From Pontibacter pamirensis (lineage in GTDB: Bacteria > Bacteroidota > Bacteroidia > Cytophagales > Hymenobacteraceae): DNA of 64,000 nucleotides. Location: assembly GCF_010015475.1 (NCBI RefSeq), contig NZ_SSNI01000016.1, positions 62,001 through 126,000 on the forward strand. Direction: 5' to 3'. Below the pieces are notes generated by a model that saw only the letters and a list, made by a program, of their open reading frames with translations, was not told the origin of the DNA and made no database searches. Position numbers and translations under genes: made by a program. The number at the start of each line of letters is the position of its first letter. Within the stretch, counting starts at the first letter, position 1. Shown here one piece after another: positions 33,311 through 41,965 of the stretch.

Positions 33311-36229
33311 CTACACTACTTCCGCCACAGCCGCCTGCTTAAAATACACCTTAAAGGTAGTGCCTTTGTCCACCTCGCTCTCTACTTTAATGAAACCGCC
33401 GTTGTTCTCGATAATGCGCTTAACAATGTACAGCCCAATGCCGGTACCCTCCACATGGCTGTGCAGGCGCTTAAACATGGTGAACAGCTTATGCTGCTGC
33501 TCCTTCTTTATACCCAGGCCATTATCCTTCACCTCCAGCACAATATACCTGTCCTGCTGGTAGGTAGCAATATGCACTTCAGGTGCCCGCTCCGGCGACT
33601 TATACTTGATTGCGTTAGAAACTAAGTTGTAGATAATACTTCGTAAATTTTTGCGGGCATACAGGATGTTCTTTACCTCCAGATCAGTGCTGATGGTGGC
33701 GTCAGCCTCTTTTATCAGTTTATCTATATCAGTGGTAATGTCCTGCAACATGTTCTCGACAGAGAGCGGCTCCACCTCCGACTGTAGCTCTTTCTGCACT
33801 TTCGTGATTTCAGTCAGGTCTGCAATGGTGCCTTTCAGTTTGTTTACAGCCTGCTGCAACATGGCCAGCACCTTCATGTCTTCCTGGTTGAGGTTGCCTT
33901 GCAGGATGTCGCGCAGCAGCGTGGCCAGGCCTTCCATGTTGGCGATAGGCGATTTCAGGTCGTGGGAGGCGGTGTATACAAAGTTGTCGAGGTCGTTGTT
34001 AATGCGCTGCAGCTCTGTGTTCTTCTCGCTCAACTCCTCGTTGGTATTAATCAGCTCTTTGCGGGCCTTCACTAATTCGGTCACCTCTACGGCAAACACC
34101 AGCACGGCCTCTACCTGCCCGTTGCTATATATCAGTGGCTGATACACCAGGTTAAAGTAGCCGCGCTCTAGTTGTCCGTTGTTATAGCGGTCGAAGGTGG
34201 CAACTGTTTCGTTCCCCACAAAAGGCTCACCTGTTTCCACCACCCGCTCGAGGCGTTGGAAAAACCCGTGTCCTTCTTCGCTGGTGTGAGCATCGTAAAT
34301 AGTTTTACCTACAAGCGGGCGGTTGCCATACAAGCGGCGGTATTGCGGATTGGCCAGCACATATTTAAAATCCTGGGCGCGCACCAAGCCCACCACCGCT
34401 GGTACCTCTAAGAACAGCTTCTGCAGCAGTTCCGCATTCTGCTTCACCTTTTGCTCTGCTTCTTTTATCTCTGTAATATCAATGATAGAGCCAATGTGAC
34501 CCAGAAACTCCCCATTCACCCCAAAGCGAGGCATAGCTGTATTGATTACCCAACGCAACTTTCCGTCGTGGCGGCGCATGCGCATTTCCATCTTAAATGA
34601 ACCTGACGCGGCGGTGGCCTTTTTAAATACTTCAGAGTACTGCGGCATGTGCTCCGGTTCCAGCACCTCTTGCCAGCCCCGGCTAATGCTTTTCTCGAAG
34701 GAGAGCCCTGTAAAGTCAATCCACTGCTTGTTCACATACACGCACTCCCCCTGGGGGTTACCTACCCATATCATAACAGGCGCGTTATCGGCCATGGTTC
34801 TGAAGCGCGCCTCACTCTCAATAATCGCCTCCTTTGCGCGTTTCTCTTCTGTTATGTCACGCACCTCGATAATAGCATAGGTTCCGGAGCCTCTCTCTTT
34901 GATAGGCTGCACCGTACACGACACGTTACTAAAGCTCCCATCTCTATGGATGAACATATCTTCGTAGGCGCGCATCGGCTCTGTTATGGCCAAAGCTGTG
35001 CGTATTCTGCATTCCTCTACAGGAAAATCAGAACCATCCGGATGCATATAGTGCACCATTTCGTGCAGGGTTTTTCCCTCCATCTCCTCTAAGGTATACC
35101 CTGTCATTTCTTCAGCAGCCGGGTTCATGAAGGTACAATACCCTCTGGCATCAATGATGAAGAGGGCTGCCGTAGCATTGTCCGTAATGGTCTGCTTCAG
35201 TCGGTTGGACCGTCGGGTGTTGGAGAGGGACCAGATGATAAAACCCATCAGTAAGCTGATAATTACGCCTCCAGCCAGAATGTAGTAGGGCAGTTCTGAT
35301 TCAGCAGTCCCTTCAAAATCGGGCTCTGCTGTAATGAAGAGGCGCCAGGTATGGTTCCCGATACTGATGGTGCCCGGATAAGCGAGGGTCCTGTTGTTGG
35401 TGTGGTAGTACAAAGTGGAGTCTGTGCTGTAAAGCAGTGACTCCTTTGCAAAGCTGGTGCCGTCGTATACCTCTACATCAATGTCGTCAAATTGCCGCCC
35501 CAGAATGGAGGTCATCAGGTCTTTAGCCCGGAAAGGACTGTATACAAAACCCTTGATCAGGTTCTGGCGGTCTTTAATGGATGCCGGATCGGCGTTATCC
35601 CGGTACAAAGGCAGGTAAATCAGGAAGCCTGCCTGCTCATCTTCTCCATCTTCCTGCACCAGGCGCACCTTTCCGGACAAGGCTGGTTGCTTTGTGTCGC
35701 GGGCAATCCGCATGGCTGACTGCCGCGTAGGCTCGCTGGACATATCAAACCCAAAGGCGCGCAGATTCCGGCCAGTAAAGGGCTCTATATAAGTAATGGG
35801 AGCGTATTCCGTCCGCTTACCCTCAGGGTAAACACTGAACCCGCTGAATCCTTCAGAGCGAATGCGCCGCTCATAAGCGGCCAGCTCTGAGGGCCTGACA
35901 ACGTGTGTGTAGCCGAGTGCCTGAATGCCTGGGTAATTCTCTTCCAGGTTCAGCGAGTTATAGTATTTATGCCAGGCACTGCGCTCTATTGTATCAGAAG
36001 CAACAAGGAGCGCTTTCGCTCCAGTCAGTACCTGAACGTAGTTGTTCATGCGCCTCTTAACAGCTGCGACAGCCTGTTCTGCATGCAGCTCAAACATCTT
36101 CTTACTTCGTTCATCTGCTTTTCTCTTCGTTTCTGAATACACAAAAAGCGTGAGCAGGAATATGAGCAGAAAAGAAAATACAGCTATATAATGATCTCTT
36201 AAAAAACGGGCCAGTCTGGCTAATTCCAT
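33311..36229 (-). CDS. CHASE-PAS-histidine kinase
   Basis: 972 residues. TM helix 1 is near 14-32. A periplasmic CHASE sensor spans about 70-270 (YPGIQALGYTHVV, then RRIRSEGFSGFSVYPEG). TM helix 2 is near 312-335. Three cytoplasmic PAS domains follow, near 345-460, 470-590 and 600-715. The kinase core then has the phospho-acceptor His in YTASHDLKSPIANMEG, N-box IIYNLVSNAIKYKSP, and G-boxes DNGLGIKKE and GTGIGLYIVKRI. No response regulator gene is adjacent, so it is an orphan kinase. CHASE domains sense small extracellular ligands; the ligand here is unknown. Confidence 0.96.
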   Translation of the reverse strand: MELARLARFLRDHYIAVFSFLLIFLLTLFVYSETKRKADERSKKMFELHAEQAVAAVKRRMNNYVQVLTGAKALLVASDTIERSAWHKYYNSLNLEENYPGIQALGYTHVVRPSELAAYERRIRSEGFSGFSVYPEGKRTEYAPITYIEPFTGRNLRAFGFDMSSEPTRQSAMRIARDTKQPALSGKVRLVQEDGEDEQAGFLIYLPLYRDNADPASIKDRQNLIKGFVYSPFRAKDLMTSILGRQFDDIDVEVYDGTSFAKESLLYSTDSTLYYHTNNRTLAYPGTISIGNHTWRLFITAEPDFEGTAESELPYYILAGGVIISLLMGFIIWSLSNTRRSNRLKQTITDNATAALFIIDARGYCTFMNPAAEEMTGYTLEEMEGKTLHEMVHYMHPDGSDFPVEECRIRTALAITEPMRAYEDMFIHRDGSFSNVSCTVQPIKERGSGTYAIIEVRDITEEKRAKEAIIESEARFRTMADNAPVMIWVGNPQGECVYVNKQWIDFTGLSFEKSISRGWQEVLEPEHMPQYSEVFKKATAASGSFKMEMRMRRHDGKLRWVINTAMPRFGVNGEFLGHIGSIIDITEIKEAEQKVKQNAELLQKLFLEVPAVVGLVRAQDFKYVLANPQYRRLYGNRPLVGKTIYDAHTSEEGHGFFQRLERVVETGEPFVGNETVATFDRYNNGQLERGYFNLVYQPLIYSNGQVEAVLVFAVEVTELVKARKELINTNEELSEKNTELQRINNDLDNFVYTASHDLKSPIANMEGLATLLRDILQGNLNQEDMKVLAMLQQAVNKLKGTIADLTEITKVQKELQSEVEPLSVENMLQDITTDIDKLIKEADATISTDLEVKNILYARKNLRSIIYNLVSNAIKYKSPERAPEVHIATYQQDRYIVLEVKDNGLGIKKEQQHKLFTMFKRLHSHVEGTGIGLYIVKRIIENNGGFIKVESEVDKGTTFKVYFKQAAVAEVV

Positions 36230-36483
36230 GTTTTATGGCTTAATGCTACATCTTGCCGGCAAAAGCTAAAGGTGCTTTTGCATTGTTCGTTTCCCCCGCA
36301 AGCAGTTCTACCTTTCTCAAATGTACAAAAAAGTCACCAATACCTCATGAATGCCGTGGTGCAGAAAATCTAAACTCAAGCAGCGTTATATTATTGTAAA
36401 AATAAGGTAAAGTAAGTACATTCCATCTATAGAAAAACCTCTGTAAAATCGGCGTTAAATTTATCACCATCAACAACATACAC

Positions 36484-36966
36484 ATGAGAACAATACAGCA
36501 ATGGTTTGATGAATATGGCCAGAGCCATCAGAACCACACCAATAAACTAATCCACTGGATATGCGTTCCGCTGATATTTTTCAGCGTTGTTGGCTTGCTG
36601 GCCAGTATCCCAAGTGGAGCGTTGCAGGAGTTTTTTCCTGCCCAGGTGCAGCCTTACGTGCATTTTGGCACTGTAGTCCTGTTGCTGGGCCTGCTGTTTT
36701 ACCTGCGCCTGTCTTTTTCGATGTTTCTGGGCATGGCCCTGGTGTGCGCCGTAGTGCTGTGGGTGGTACAGGCGGTGGAGGTGGCATTTGAGACACCGCT
36801 CTGGCTCATTTGCCTGGTGGTGTTCATCCTTGCCTGGATTGGGCAGTTCTACGGGCATAAGGTAGAGGGCAAAAAACCTTCTTTTCTGAAAGACCTGCAG
36901 TTCCTGCTGATAGGCCCGGCCTGGTTACTTGGCTTTATTTATCGGAAATTGGGGATACCGTATTAA
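36484..36966 (+). CDS. Mpo1/DUF962-family membrane protein
   Basis: 160 residues with about four TM helices. The family motifs are the N-terminal HQNHTNKLIHWICVPLIFFS and the C-terminal GQFYGHKVEGKKPSFLKDLQ, then LLIGPAWLLGF. The conserved His residues are the proposed Fe ligands of Mpo1, a dioxygenase that shortens 2-hydroxy fatty acids in yeast. Bacterial members are little studied. Its stop is 24 bases before the next gene, so cotranscription is possible, though a -7 box also lies at the junction. Confidence 0.9.
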   Translation: MRTIQQWFDEYGQSHQNHTNKLIHWICVPLIFFSVVGLLASIPSGALQEFFPAQVQPYVHFGTVVLLLGLLFYLRLSFSMFLGMALVCAVVLWVVQAVEVAFETPLWLICLVVFILAWIGQFYGHKVEGKKPSFLKDLQFLLIGPAWLLGFIYRKLGIPY

Positions 36967-36971
36967 CTTTG
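36964..36971 (+). promoter_or_regulatory. Possible -7 box before the membrane protein gene at 36991
   Basis: TAACTTTG matches TAnnTTTG exactly and overlaps the stop codon of the Mpo1-like gene. It is 19 bases before the next ATG. No well placed TTG is upstream. Confidence 0.35.
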
Positions 36972-36990
36972 CGGGACTAACCCTTTCCCC

Positions 36991-37707
36991 ATGCTGGAAA
37001 TTATCAAGAGTTTACTTATTGCCTTTTTTGCGGTGGCTGTGCTGCTGCCCGTTGTCCGCTATGCTTTGCGAAGGTTGTCGCCGGCACAGCATACCGCTGC
37101 CATGTCAGCAGAAGAGTTGAAGTACATCCAGAAGCAGGAGTTGAAACTAACAGTTGCCTATTTCTTTTTTGCCTCCGTCTTAACGGTATTTAGCGCTGGT
37201 GTTCTGGCGCTCCTTTCCAGCATTATCCATGCCTCTGAGGAACACCTGTTTGTAATGACGCCCAACTTCAGGGCGTTTTTCGCACCAGGTCTGCTGCTTG
37301 GGCTCACGCTGGCGGTGCTGCCACTGCGTATTGTGCAAAGTGCGGTATTAGGCAGTGATTATGAACTTTACAAGACCTATACCCAACAGGTAGAAGGGCA
37401 GCATTCTACTCGTACGTACAGCATCCTGTTACTTGTGCTGCTGGTTGTATCAGGCATCGTTACGTTTTATGCGCTGCGCTGGCATATAACTATAGACCGG
37501 AACGAGATTCAGGCTACCAACCTGCTGCTGGAGCAGCGTGCTTACGACATGCAGGAAATTGAGAGTATCCGGTATCTGGGAGCTGAGGGCGAATACCTGG
37601 TTTCCTTCTCCGACCAAACAAACATTAACACCACTTACCTGAAACCTGTGCAGCTGGAAATGATTGCGTTGCTGGCAGAGCGATCAGGTAAAAGGGTGAT
37701 TCGGTAA
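36991..37707 (+). CDS. Membrane protein, unknown function
   Basis: 238 residues. Four hydrophobic helices are near 5-25, 52-80, 92-115 and 145-165, followed by a soluble tail of about 75 residues (LRWHITIDRNEIQATNLLLEQRAYDMQEIESIRYLG, taken in two parts here: residues ~163-185 and ~186-200) that looks like a PH-type or bPH2 domain. I recognise no named family. It sits 24 bases downstream of the Mpo1-like gene on the same strand. The function is unknown. Confidence 0.7.
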   Translation: MLEIIKSLLIAFFAVAVLLPVVRYALRRLSPAQHTAAMSAEELKYIQKQELKLTVAYFFFASVLTVFSAGVLALLSSIIHASEEHLFVMTPNFRAFFAPGLLLGLTLAVLPLRIVQSAVLGSDYELYKTYTQQVEGQHSTRTYSILLLVLLVVSGIVTFYALRWHITIDRNEIQATNLLLEQRAYDMQEIESIRYLGAEGEYLVSFSDQTNINTTYLKPVQLEMIALLAERSGKRVIR

Positions 37708-37813
37708 AATGTGCTATAGCGGGCGTGTTATCTTAGCCTGCAGGTGCCTGTCGTTTTCCGCTCTCTTTTAAGCCATTCCTGCTCCTATGCGTAAGGTATA
37801 AAGCAGCCAATGG

Positions 37814-37849
37814 CTTGCCCGCATCTTATGGAATAATTTCATAGTTTTG
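37814..37849 (+). promoter_or_regulatory. Promoter candidate for fumC
   Basis: TTG at 37815-37817 and TAGTTTTG at 37842-37849 (exact TAnnTTTG) are 24 bases apart, one or two bases longer than usual. The box is 40 bases upstream of the ATG. Confidence 0.5.
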
Positions 37850-37889
37850 CCACAGACACATGTTTCTTCAATTTAATAGATAAAACTAT

Positions 37890-39287
37890 ATGCAAGTTCG
37901 TGTAGAAAAAGACACCATGGGGCCTATAGAGGTGCCTGCAGAAAAATACTGGGGCGCACAGACACAGCGCTCAAAAGAGAACTTCACCATAGGCGGACAA
38001 ACGATGCCGAAAGAGGTGATTGAGGCCTTCGCTATACTTAAGAAATCTGCGGCACAGGCAAATGCGCAGCTAGGTGTGCTGGCGCAGGACAAAGCCGACA
38101 TCATCAGCGAAGTATGCGATGAAATTCTGGCTGGTAAACTGGACGATGAGTTTCCGCTGGTAGTATGGCAGACAGGTTCTGGTACACAGTCGAACATGAA
38201 CGTGAACGAGGTAGTGGCCAACCGGGCGCACGTATTGCTGGGCGGCGACCTGATGGACGAGAAGAAGCAGGTTCATCCGAACGACGACGTGAACAAATCG
38301 CAGTCTTCAAACGACACCTTCCCCACGGCCATGCATATTGCGGGTTATAAGAAAGTGGTAGAGCACACGCTGCCCATGATTCAGAAGCTGCGCGACACAC
38401 TACACGGGAAGTCGGAGGAGTATATGGATGTGGTTAAGATTGGCCGCACGCACCTCATGGACGCCACGCCACTGACGCTGGGCCAGGAGCTTTCCGGGTA
38501 TGTAGCCCAGCTGGAGTATGGTATGAAGGCGCTTCGCAACACCCTGGAACACCTGAGCACGCTGGCACTGGGCGGTTCTGCCGTAGGAACAGGCCTTAAC
38601 ACGCCGGAAGGCTATGCCGAACTGGTAGCCCAGAAAATATCTGAGTTTGCCGGTCATGAGTTTATCACGGCACCAAACAAATTTGAGGCGCTTGCTGCCC
38701 ATGATGCCATTGTAGAAACTTCCGGTGCTTTAAAGCAACTGGCTGTAAGCCTGATGAAGATTGCCAACGACATCCGTTTGCTGGCGTCAGGCCCACGTTC
38801 TGGTATCGCTGAGATTTTGATTCCGGAAAACGAGCCAGGTTCTTCAATTATGCCGGGTAAAGTAAACCCAACACAGGCCGAGGCCATGACCATGGTTTGC
38901 GCCCAGGTAATTGGAAACGACGTGGCGATATCAGTAGGCGGTATGAACGGCCACTTCGAACTGAACGTGTTTAAGCCGGTGATGATTTATAACCTGCTGA
39001 TGAGCGCCCAGTTGATTGGCGACGCCTGCGACTCCTTCGACAAACACTGTGCTGTAGGCATTGAGCCAAACAGAGAGAAGATCAAAGATAATCTGGAGAA
39101 CTCGCTGATGCTGGTAACCGCCCTGAACCCACACATCGGGTATGATAACGCCGCCAAAATCGCGAAGAAAGCCCACAAAGAAGGCACTACGCTCCGCCAG
39201 GCCGCCATCGACCTCGACTTACTTACGAATGAGCAGTACGATGAGTGGGTGAAGCCAGAGGATATGATTGGCAGCTTGAAGAAGTAG
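37890..39287 (+). CDS. fumC: Fumarate hydratase, class II
   Basis: The TCA-cycle enzyme that reversibly hydrates fumarate to malate; a homotetramer with no iron-sulfur cluster. It has 465 residues. All three conserved regions are present: [14 protein letters not shown] near 97, [16 protein letters not shown] near 184, and the catalytic SS loop [15 protein letters not shown] near 318. It is transcribed alone, with a promoter candidate and its own terminator. In Bacteroidota class I and II fumarases occur in different species; here it is class II. Confidence 0.98.
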   Translation: MQVRVEKDTMGPIEVPAEKYWGAQTQRSKENFTIGGQTMPKEVIEAFAILKKSAAQANAQLGVLAQDKADIISEVCDEILAGKLDDEFPLVVWQTGSGTQSNMNVNEVVANRAHVLLGGDLMDEKKQVHPNDDVNKSQSSNDTFPTAMHIAGYKKVVEHTLPMIQKLRDTLHGKSEEYMDVVKIGRTHLMDATPLTLGQELSGYVAQLEYGMKALRNTLEHLSTLALGGSAVGTGLNTPEGYAELVAQKISEFAGHEFITAPNKFEALAAHDAIVETSGALKQLAVSLMKIANDIRLLASGPRSGIAEILIPENEPGSSIMPGKVNPTQAEAMTMVCAQVIGNDVAISVGGMNGHFELNVFKPVMIYNLLMSAQLIGDACDSFDKHCAVGIEPNREKIKDNLENSLMLVTALNPHIGYDNAAKIAKKAHKEGTTLRQAAIDLDLLTNEQYDEWVKPEDMIGSLKK

Positions 39288-39335
39288 AATATACGTATTA
39301 CGATACACGTAGCAAGACATAGTGAAGTAAAGAAG

Positions 39336-39362
39336 AGCAGCTCTGATTGGAGCTGCTTTTTT
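39336..39362 (+). terminator. Terminator of fumC
   Basis: AGCAGCTC and GAGCTGCT (39336-39343 and 39350-39357) form an 8-bp stem with a 6-base loop, followed by Ts. A 13-base segment (39348-39360) recurs at the terminator on the other side of the next two genes. Confidence 0.8.
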
Positions 39363-39439
39363 GTTGTAGGTTTTTTGAGTTTAGTTATGTAGAACGGAAT
39401 ATCAACTTTATTCGTTTATTTGTATAAAATCTAAAAAGA

Positions 39440-40222
39440 TTGGAAAATCAAGGTCATATAGAAATACGAGTTGTTGGTAAAACAGGAAACTTAGAGTTAT
39501 TACCTGATAATTACGATATTAAAGATATAATCTCGGTTTTACAGACTGCAGAGAACTTACTGTTTCCAAACAACAAGAAAGATAGGCCTTTGATAAGCTA
39601 TGACATTGAAAAAGGCTCTGTCAAGCACATTATAAAAACTAGTATTCAAGCCATTATTGGATTTAATGCTATCATAGGTCAAGTAGCAAGCACAGAATCT
39701 ATTGATTTCTTAGAGGTTCAATCTGCCAAAGCAATTGAAACACTTCAAGTAAACGCGATTAAACGAGATTTTGAAATAGAAATAAGAACCTCTGTAGCCA
39801 ATTCTAACGAATTACTTATAAACAAAGACACAAGGTTCAACAGAACTCAAAATTTTTGGGTTGATGCTGAGTTTTATTTTTACGGTACACTTACAAATGC
39901 AGGTGGGAAAAATAAACCGAACATTCATTTAGATACTGAGGAGCATGGGTCTTTAACTATCACAACTGATAGGGAATATCTTCAAGACAAAGAAGAGAAC
40001 CTGCTATATAAGAAATATGGAGTTCGGGCAATCGGTAAGCAAAACCTTGACACAGGCGAACTTGATAAAGCTAATTTACAATTAGTTGAACTTATAGACT
40101 ATAACCCAAAATTTGATAAATCATATCTATCGTCATTAATGAAAAAAGCTTCTAAAAGCTGGCAAGACATTGGTGATGCTGATGAGTGGCTGGAACAAAT
40201 GAGAGGAGGCTATGACGCATAG
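39440..40222 (+). CDS. Unnamed 260-residue protein paired with a PIN protein
   Basis: A cytoplasmic protein with no TM segment and no cysteines. The N-terminal half has a regular alternating pattern (IEIRVVGKTGNLELLPDNYD, then ENLLFPNNKKDRPLISYDIEKGSVKHIIKTS) suggesting a compact beta-rich domain. The middle, FLEVQSAKAIETLQVNAIKRD, looks helical. The C-terminal part (TEEHGSLTITTDREYLQDK to ADEWLEQMRGGYDA) looks like a second small beta domain. The start is a TTG; an in-frame stop lies just upstream. The stop overlaps the PIN gene by 11 bases, so the pair is coupled. GC is low (27% and 33% in two 60-base stretches I counted). A role as partner or antidote of the PIN protein is inference; I recognise no named family. 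Confidence 0.75.
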   Translation: MENQGHIEIRVVGKTGNLELLPDNYDIKDIISVLQTAENLLFPNNKKDRPLISYDIEKGSVKHIIKTSIQAIIGFNAIIGQVASTESIDFLEVQSAKAIETLQVNAIKRDFEIEIRTSVANSNELLINKDTRFNRTQNFWVDAEFYFYGTLTNAGGKNKPNIHLDTEEHGSLTITTDREYLQDKEENLLYKKYGVRAIGKQNLDTGELDKANLQLVELIDYNPKFDKSYLSSLMKKASKSWQDIGDADEWLEQMRGGYDA

Positions 40223-40688
40223 TGTACTCCTTGACACCAGTTTCTTTATCAGATTGTTAAATGAGAATGATAAGCTGCATCAGAATGCTCTAGGTTATTT
40301 TAAATACTGCTTGGACAAAGATTTTATACTAAAATGTTCTACCATTTCAATAGCAGAATACTGCGTTAGAGGTAAGTTTGATGAACTTCCATGGAGGAAC
40401 TTACAAGTCTTGCCATTTAATACTGATCATGGAATTCGTGCGGGTGAGTTTGCAAATATAGTATTTAAAGAAAAAGGTACTTTAGAACTCACTAATAGAA
40501 ATATTATCCCAAATGATTCTAAACTTTTTGCTCAAGCTGACACAGATAAATCTGTCAAGTATTTCATGACTTCTGATCAAGAATGTAAAAAGATTTACAA
40601 AATACTAGATGCAGCCTTATCACCTTCTTTTAAAATTATAGATATAAATATGCCGTACAACGAGCGTTTTGGAATATTGGATTTTTAG
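40212..40688 (+). CDS. PIN-domain protein (putative ribonuclease)
   Basis: 158 residues. PIN domains cut RNA through a cluster of acidic residues. The expected positions are filled: D8 (SVLLDTSFFIRLL), E49 (STISIAEYCVRG), D102 (IIPNDSKLFAQA) and D122 (KYFMTSDQECKK). This matches VapC-like toxins in order and spacing, though the protein is longer than the usual 130-140. The gene overlaps the 260-residue protein by 11 bases. Codon use is AT-rich, as in its partner. A toxin-like or defence role is inferred from family and pairing; a short classical VapB antitoxin is absent. Confidence 0.83.
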   Translation: MTHSVLLDTSFFIRLLNENDKLHQNALGYFKYCLDKDFILKCSTISIAEYCVRGKFDELPWRNLQVLPFNTDHGIRAGEFANIVFKEKGTLELTNRNIIPNDSKLFAQADTDKSVKYFMTSDQECKKIYKILDAALSPSFKIIDINMPYNERFGILDF

Positions 40689-40703
40689 GACATCATTGTA
40701 GTT

Positions 40704-40748
40704 AAAATTAGAAAAGCAGCCCTTATATGGAGCTGCTTTTCTAATTTT
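40704..40748 (+). terminator. Terminator of the PIN cassette
   Basis: A perfect 17-bp stem (40704-40720 and 40732-40748) around an 11-base loop, 16 bases past the PIN gene stop. It shares 13 bases (40728-40740) with the fumC terminator at 39348-39360. Confidence 0.85.
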
Positions 40749-40774
40749 GCGTAAAAGAGAAATGACCTGCCGCC

Positions 40775-41743
40775 ATGCCCCCTCAAAAAAAGAAATCACA
40801 TCCGGAAGAAAAACCGGGTTTACACCCGCGTAACAGGCATCGGGTACGCTATAATTTTAAGCAACTGGTGGCGAGTTGCCCTGCCTTGGGGCCTTTTGTA
40901 AAATTGAACGCCTACCAGGATACCTCAGTTGATTTCTTTGATCCGAAAGCCGTTAAGATGCTGAACAAGGCATTGCTGGCGCACTTCTACGGCATTCAAA
41001 ACTGGGACATTCCACCCGATTATTTATGCCCGCCCATTCCGGGTAGAGCCGACTATATCCATCATGCCGCCGATCTGCTTGCTGCCTCCAGCCAAAATCA
41101 AATTCCAACTGGTAGCGGCATCAGGTGCTTGGATATTGGTGTAGGGGCAAGCTGTGTGTATCCCATCATCGGTCACAAAGAGTACGGATGGTCCTTTATA
41201 GGTTCTGATATTGACCCTGTTTCCATTGCTTCGGCAAACACAATAGTCGAATCAAATCCTGCTTTGAAAGGTGAGGTGGAACTGCGGCTGCAAAAGAATC
41301 CGCAGGATATTTTCCAGGGGATCATTAAAAGGGAAGATCGAATTGATCTGACGGTATGTAACCCTCCGTTTCATGCTTCCCTGGCAGAGGCGCAGGCAGG
41401 AACAGTGCGCAAGTTATTGAATCTGAAGCAACAGAAGATTGCGAAGCCAACGCTGAACTTTGGGGGCCAGAAAGCGGAACTGTGGTGCGAAGGAGGGGAG
41501 AGGCAGTTTGTGACGGATATGGTTTACCAAAGCACGCAATTCGCTGCTTCATGCTTTTTATTTACGACATTGGTTTCAAAGCAGACCAACCTCCACAGCA
41601 TATACCAGGCACTAAAGCAGGTAGAGGCGCTGGAGGTGAAAACGATGCTCATGAGCCAGGGAAATAAGACAAGCCGCCTCGTCGCCTGGACCTTCCTTAA
41701 CCCAGAGCAGCAGCAGAAATGGGTAGAGGCTAAATGGCAATAA
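40775..41743 (+). CDS. rlmF: 23S rRNA (adenine1618-N6)-methyltransferase
   Basis: Methylates A1618 of 23S rRNA using SAM. It has 322 residues. The basic N-terminus (PQKKKSHPEEKPGLHPRNRHR) and NFKQLVASCPALGPFVKLN are family markers. The SAM motif is GIRCLDIGVGASCVYPIIG near 113, and the amino-methylase motif IV is CNPPFH near 192. It follows the terminator of the PIN cassette directly and is probably transcribed on its own. Confidence 0.95.
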   Translation: MPPQKKKSHPEEKPGLHPRNRHRVRYNFKQLVASCPALGPFVKLNAYQDTSVDFFDPKAVKMLNKALLAHFYGIQNWDIPPDYLCPPIPGRADYIHHAADLLAASSQNQIPTGSGIRCLDIGVGASCVYPIIGHKEYGWSFIGSDIDPVSIASANTIVESNPALKGEVELRLQKNPQDIFQGIIKREDRIDLTVCNPPFHASLAEAQAGTVRKLLNLKQQKIAKPTLNFGGQKAELWCEGGERQFVTDMVYQSTQFAASCFLFTTLVSKQTNLHSIYQALKQVEALEVKTMLMSQGNKTSRLVAWTFLNPEQQQKWVEAKWQ

Positions 41744-41965
41744 AGCAGTGTTCAGCAAACGCTGATTCAGTCTTAAGGCTAGTGCTACAAACCTTCATAA
41801 TGCGTCTGGCTGTAATAGTATCTGCTTTTGTAGATAAAATTTTTACTTAATATTTATAGTAGCTATGTTGCCAGTTAAGTTTTATTTTTCTGCCGTTCCC
41901 GGGTATGGGTAACAACAATTGAAATAAATTTCTAAAGTCTTCACGCCCTATACAAGGCAAACACC

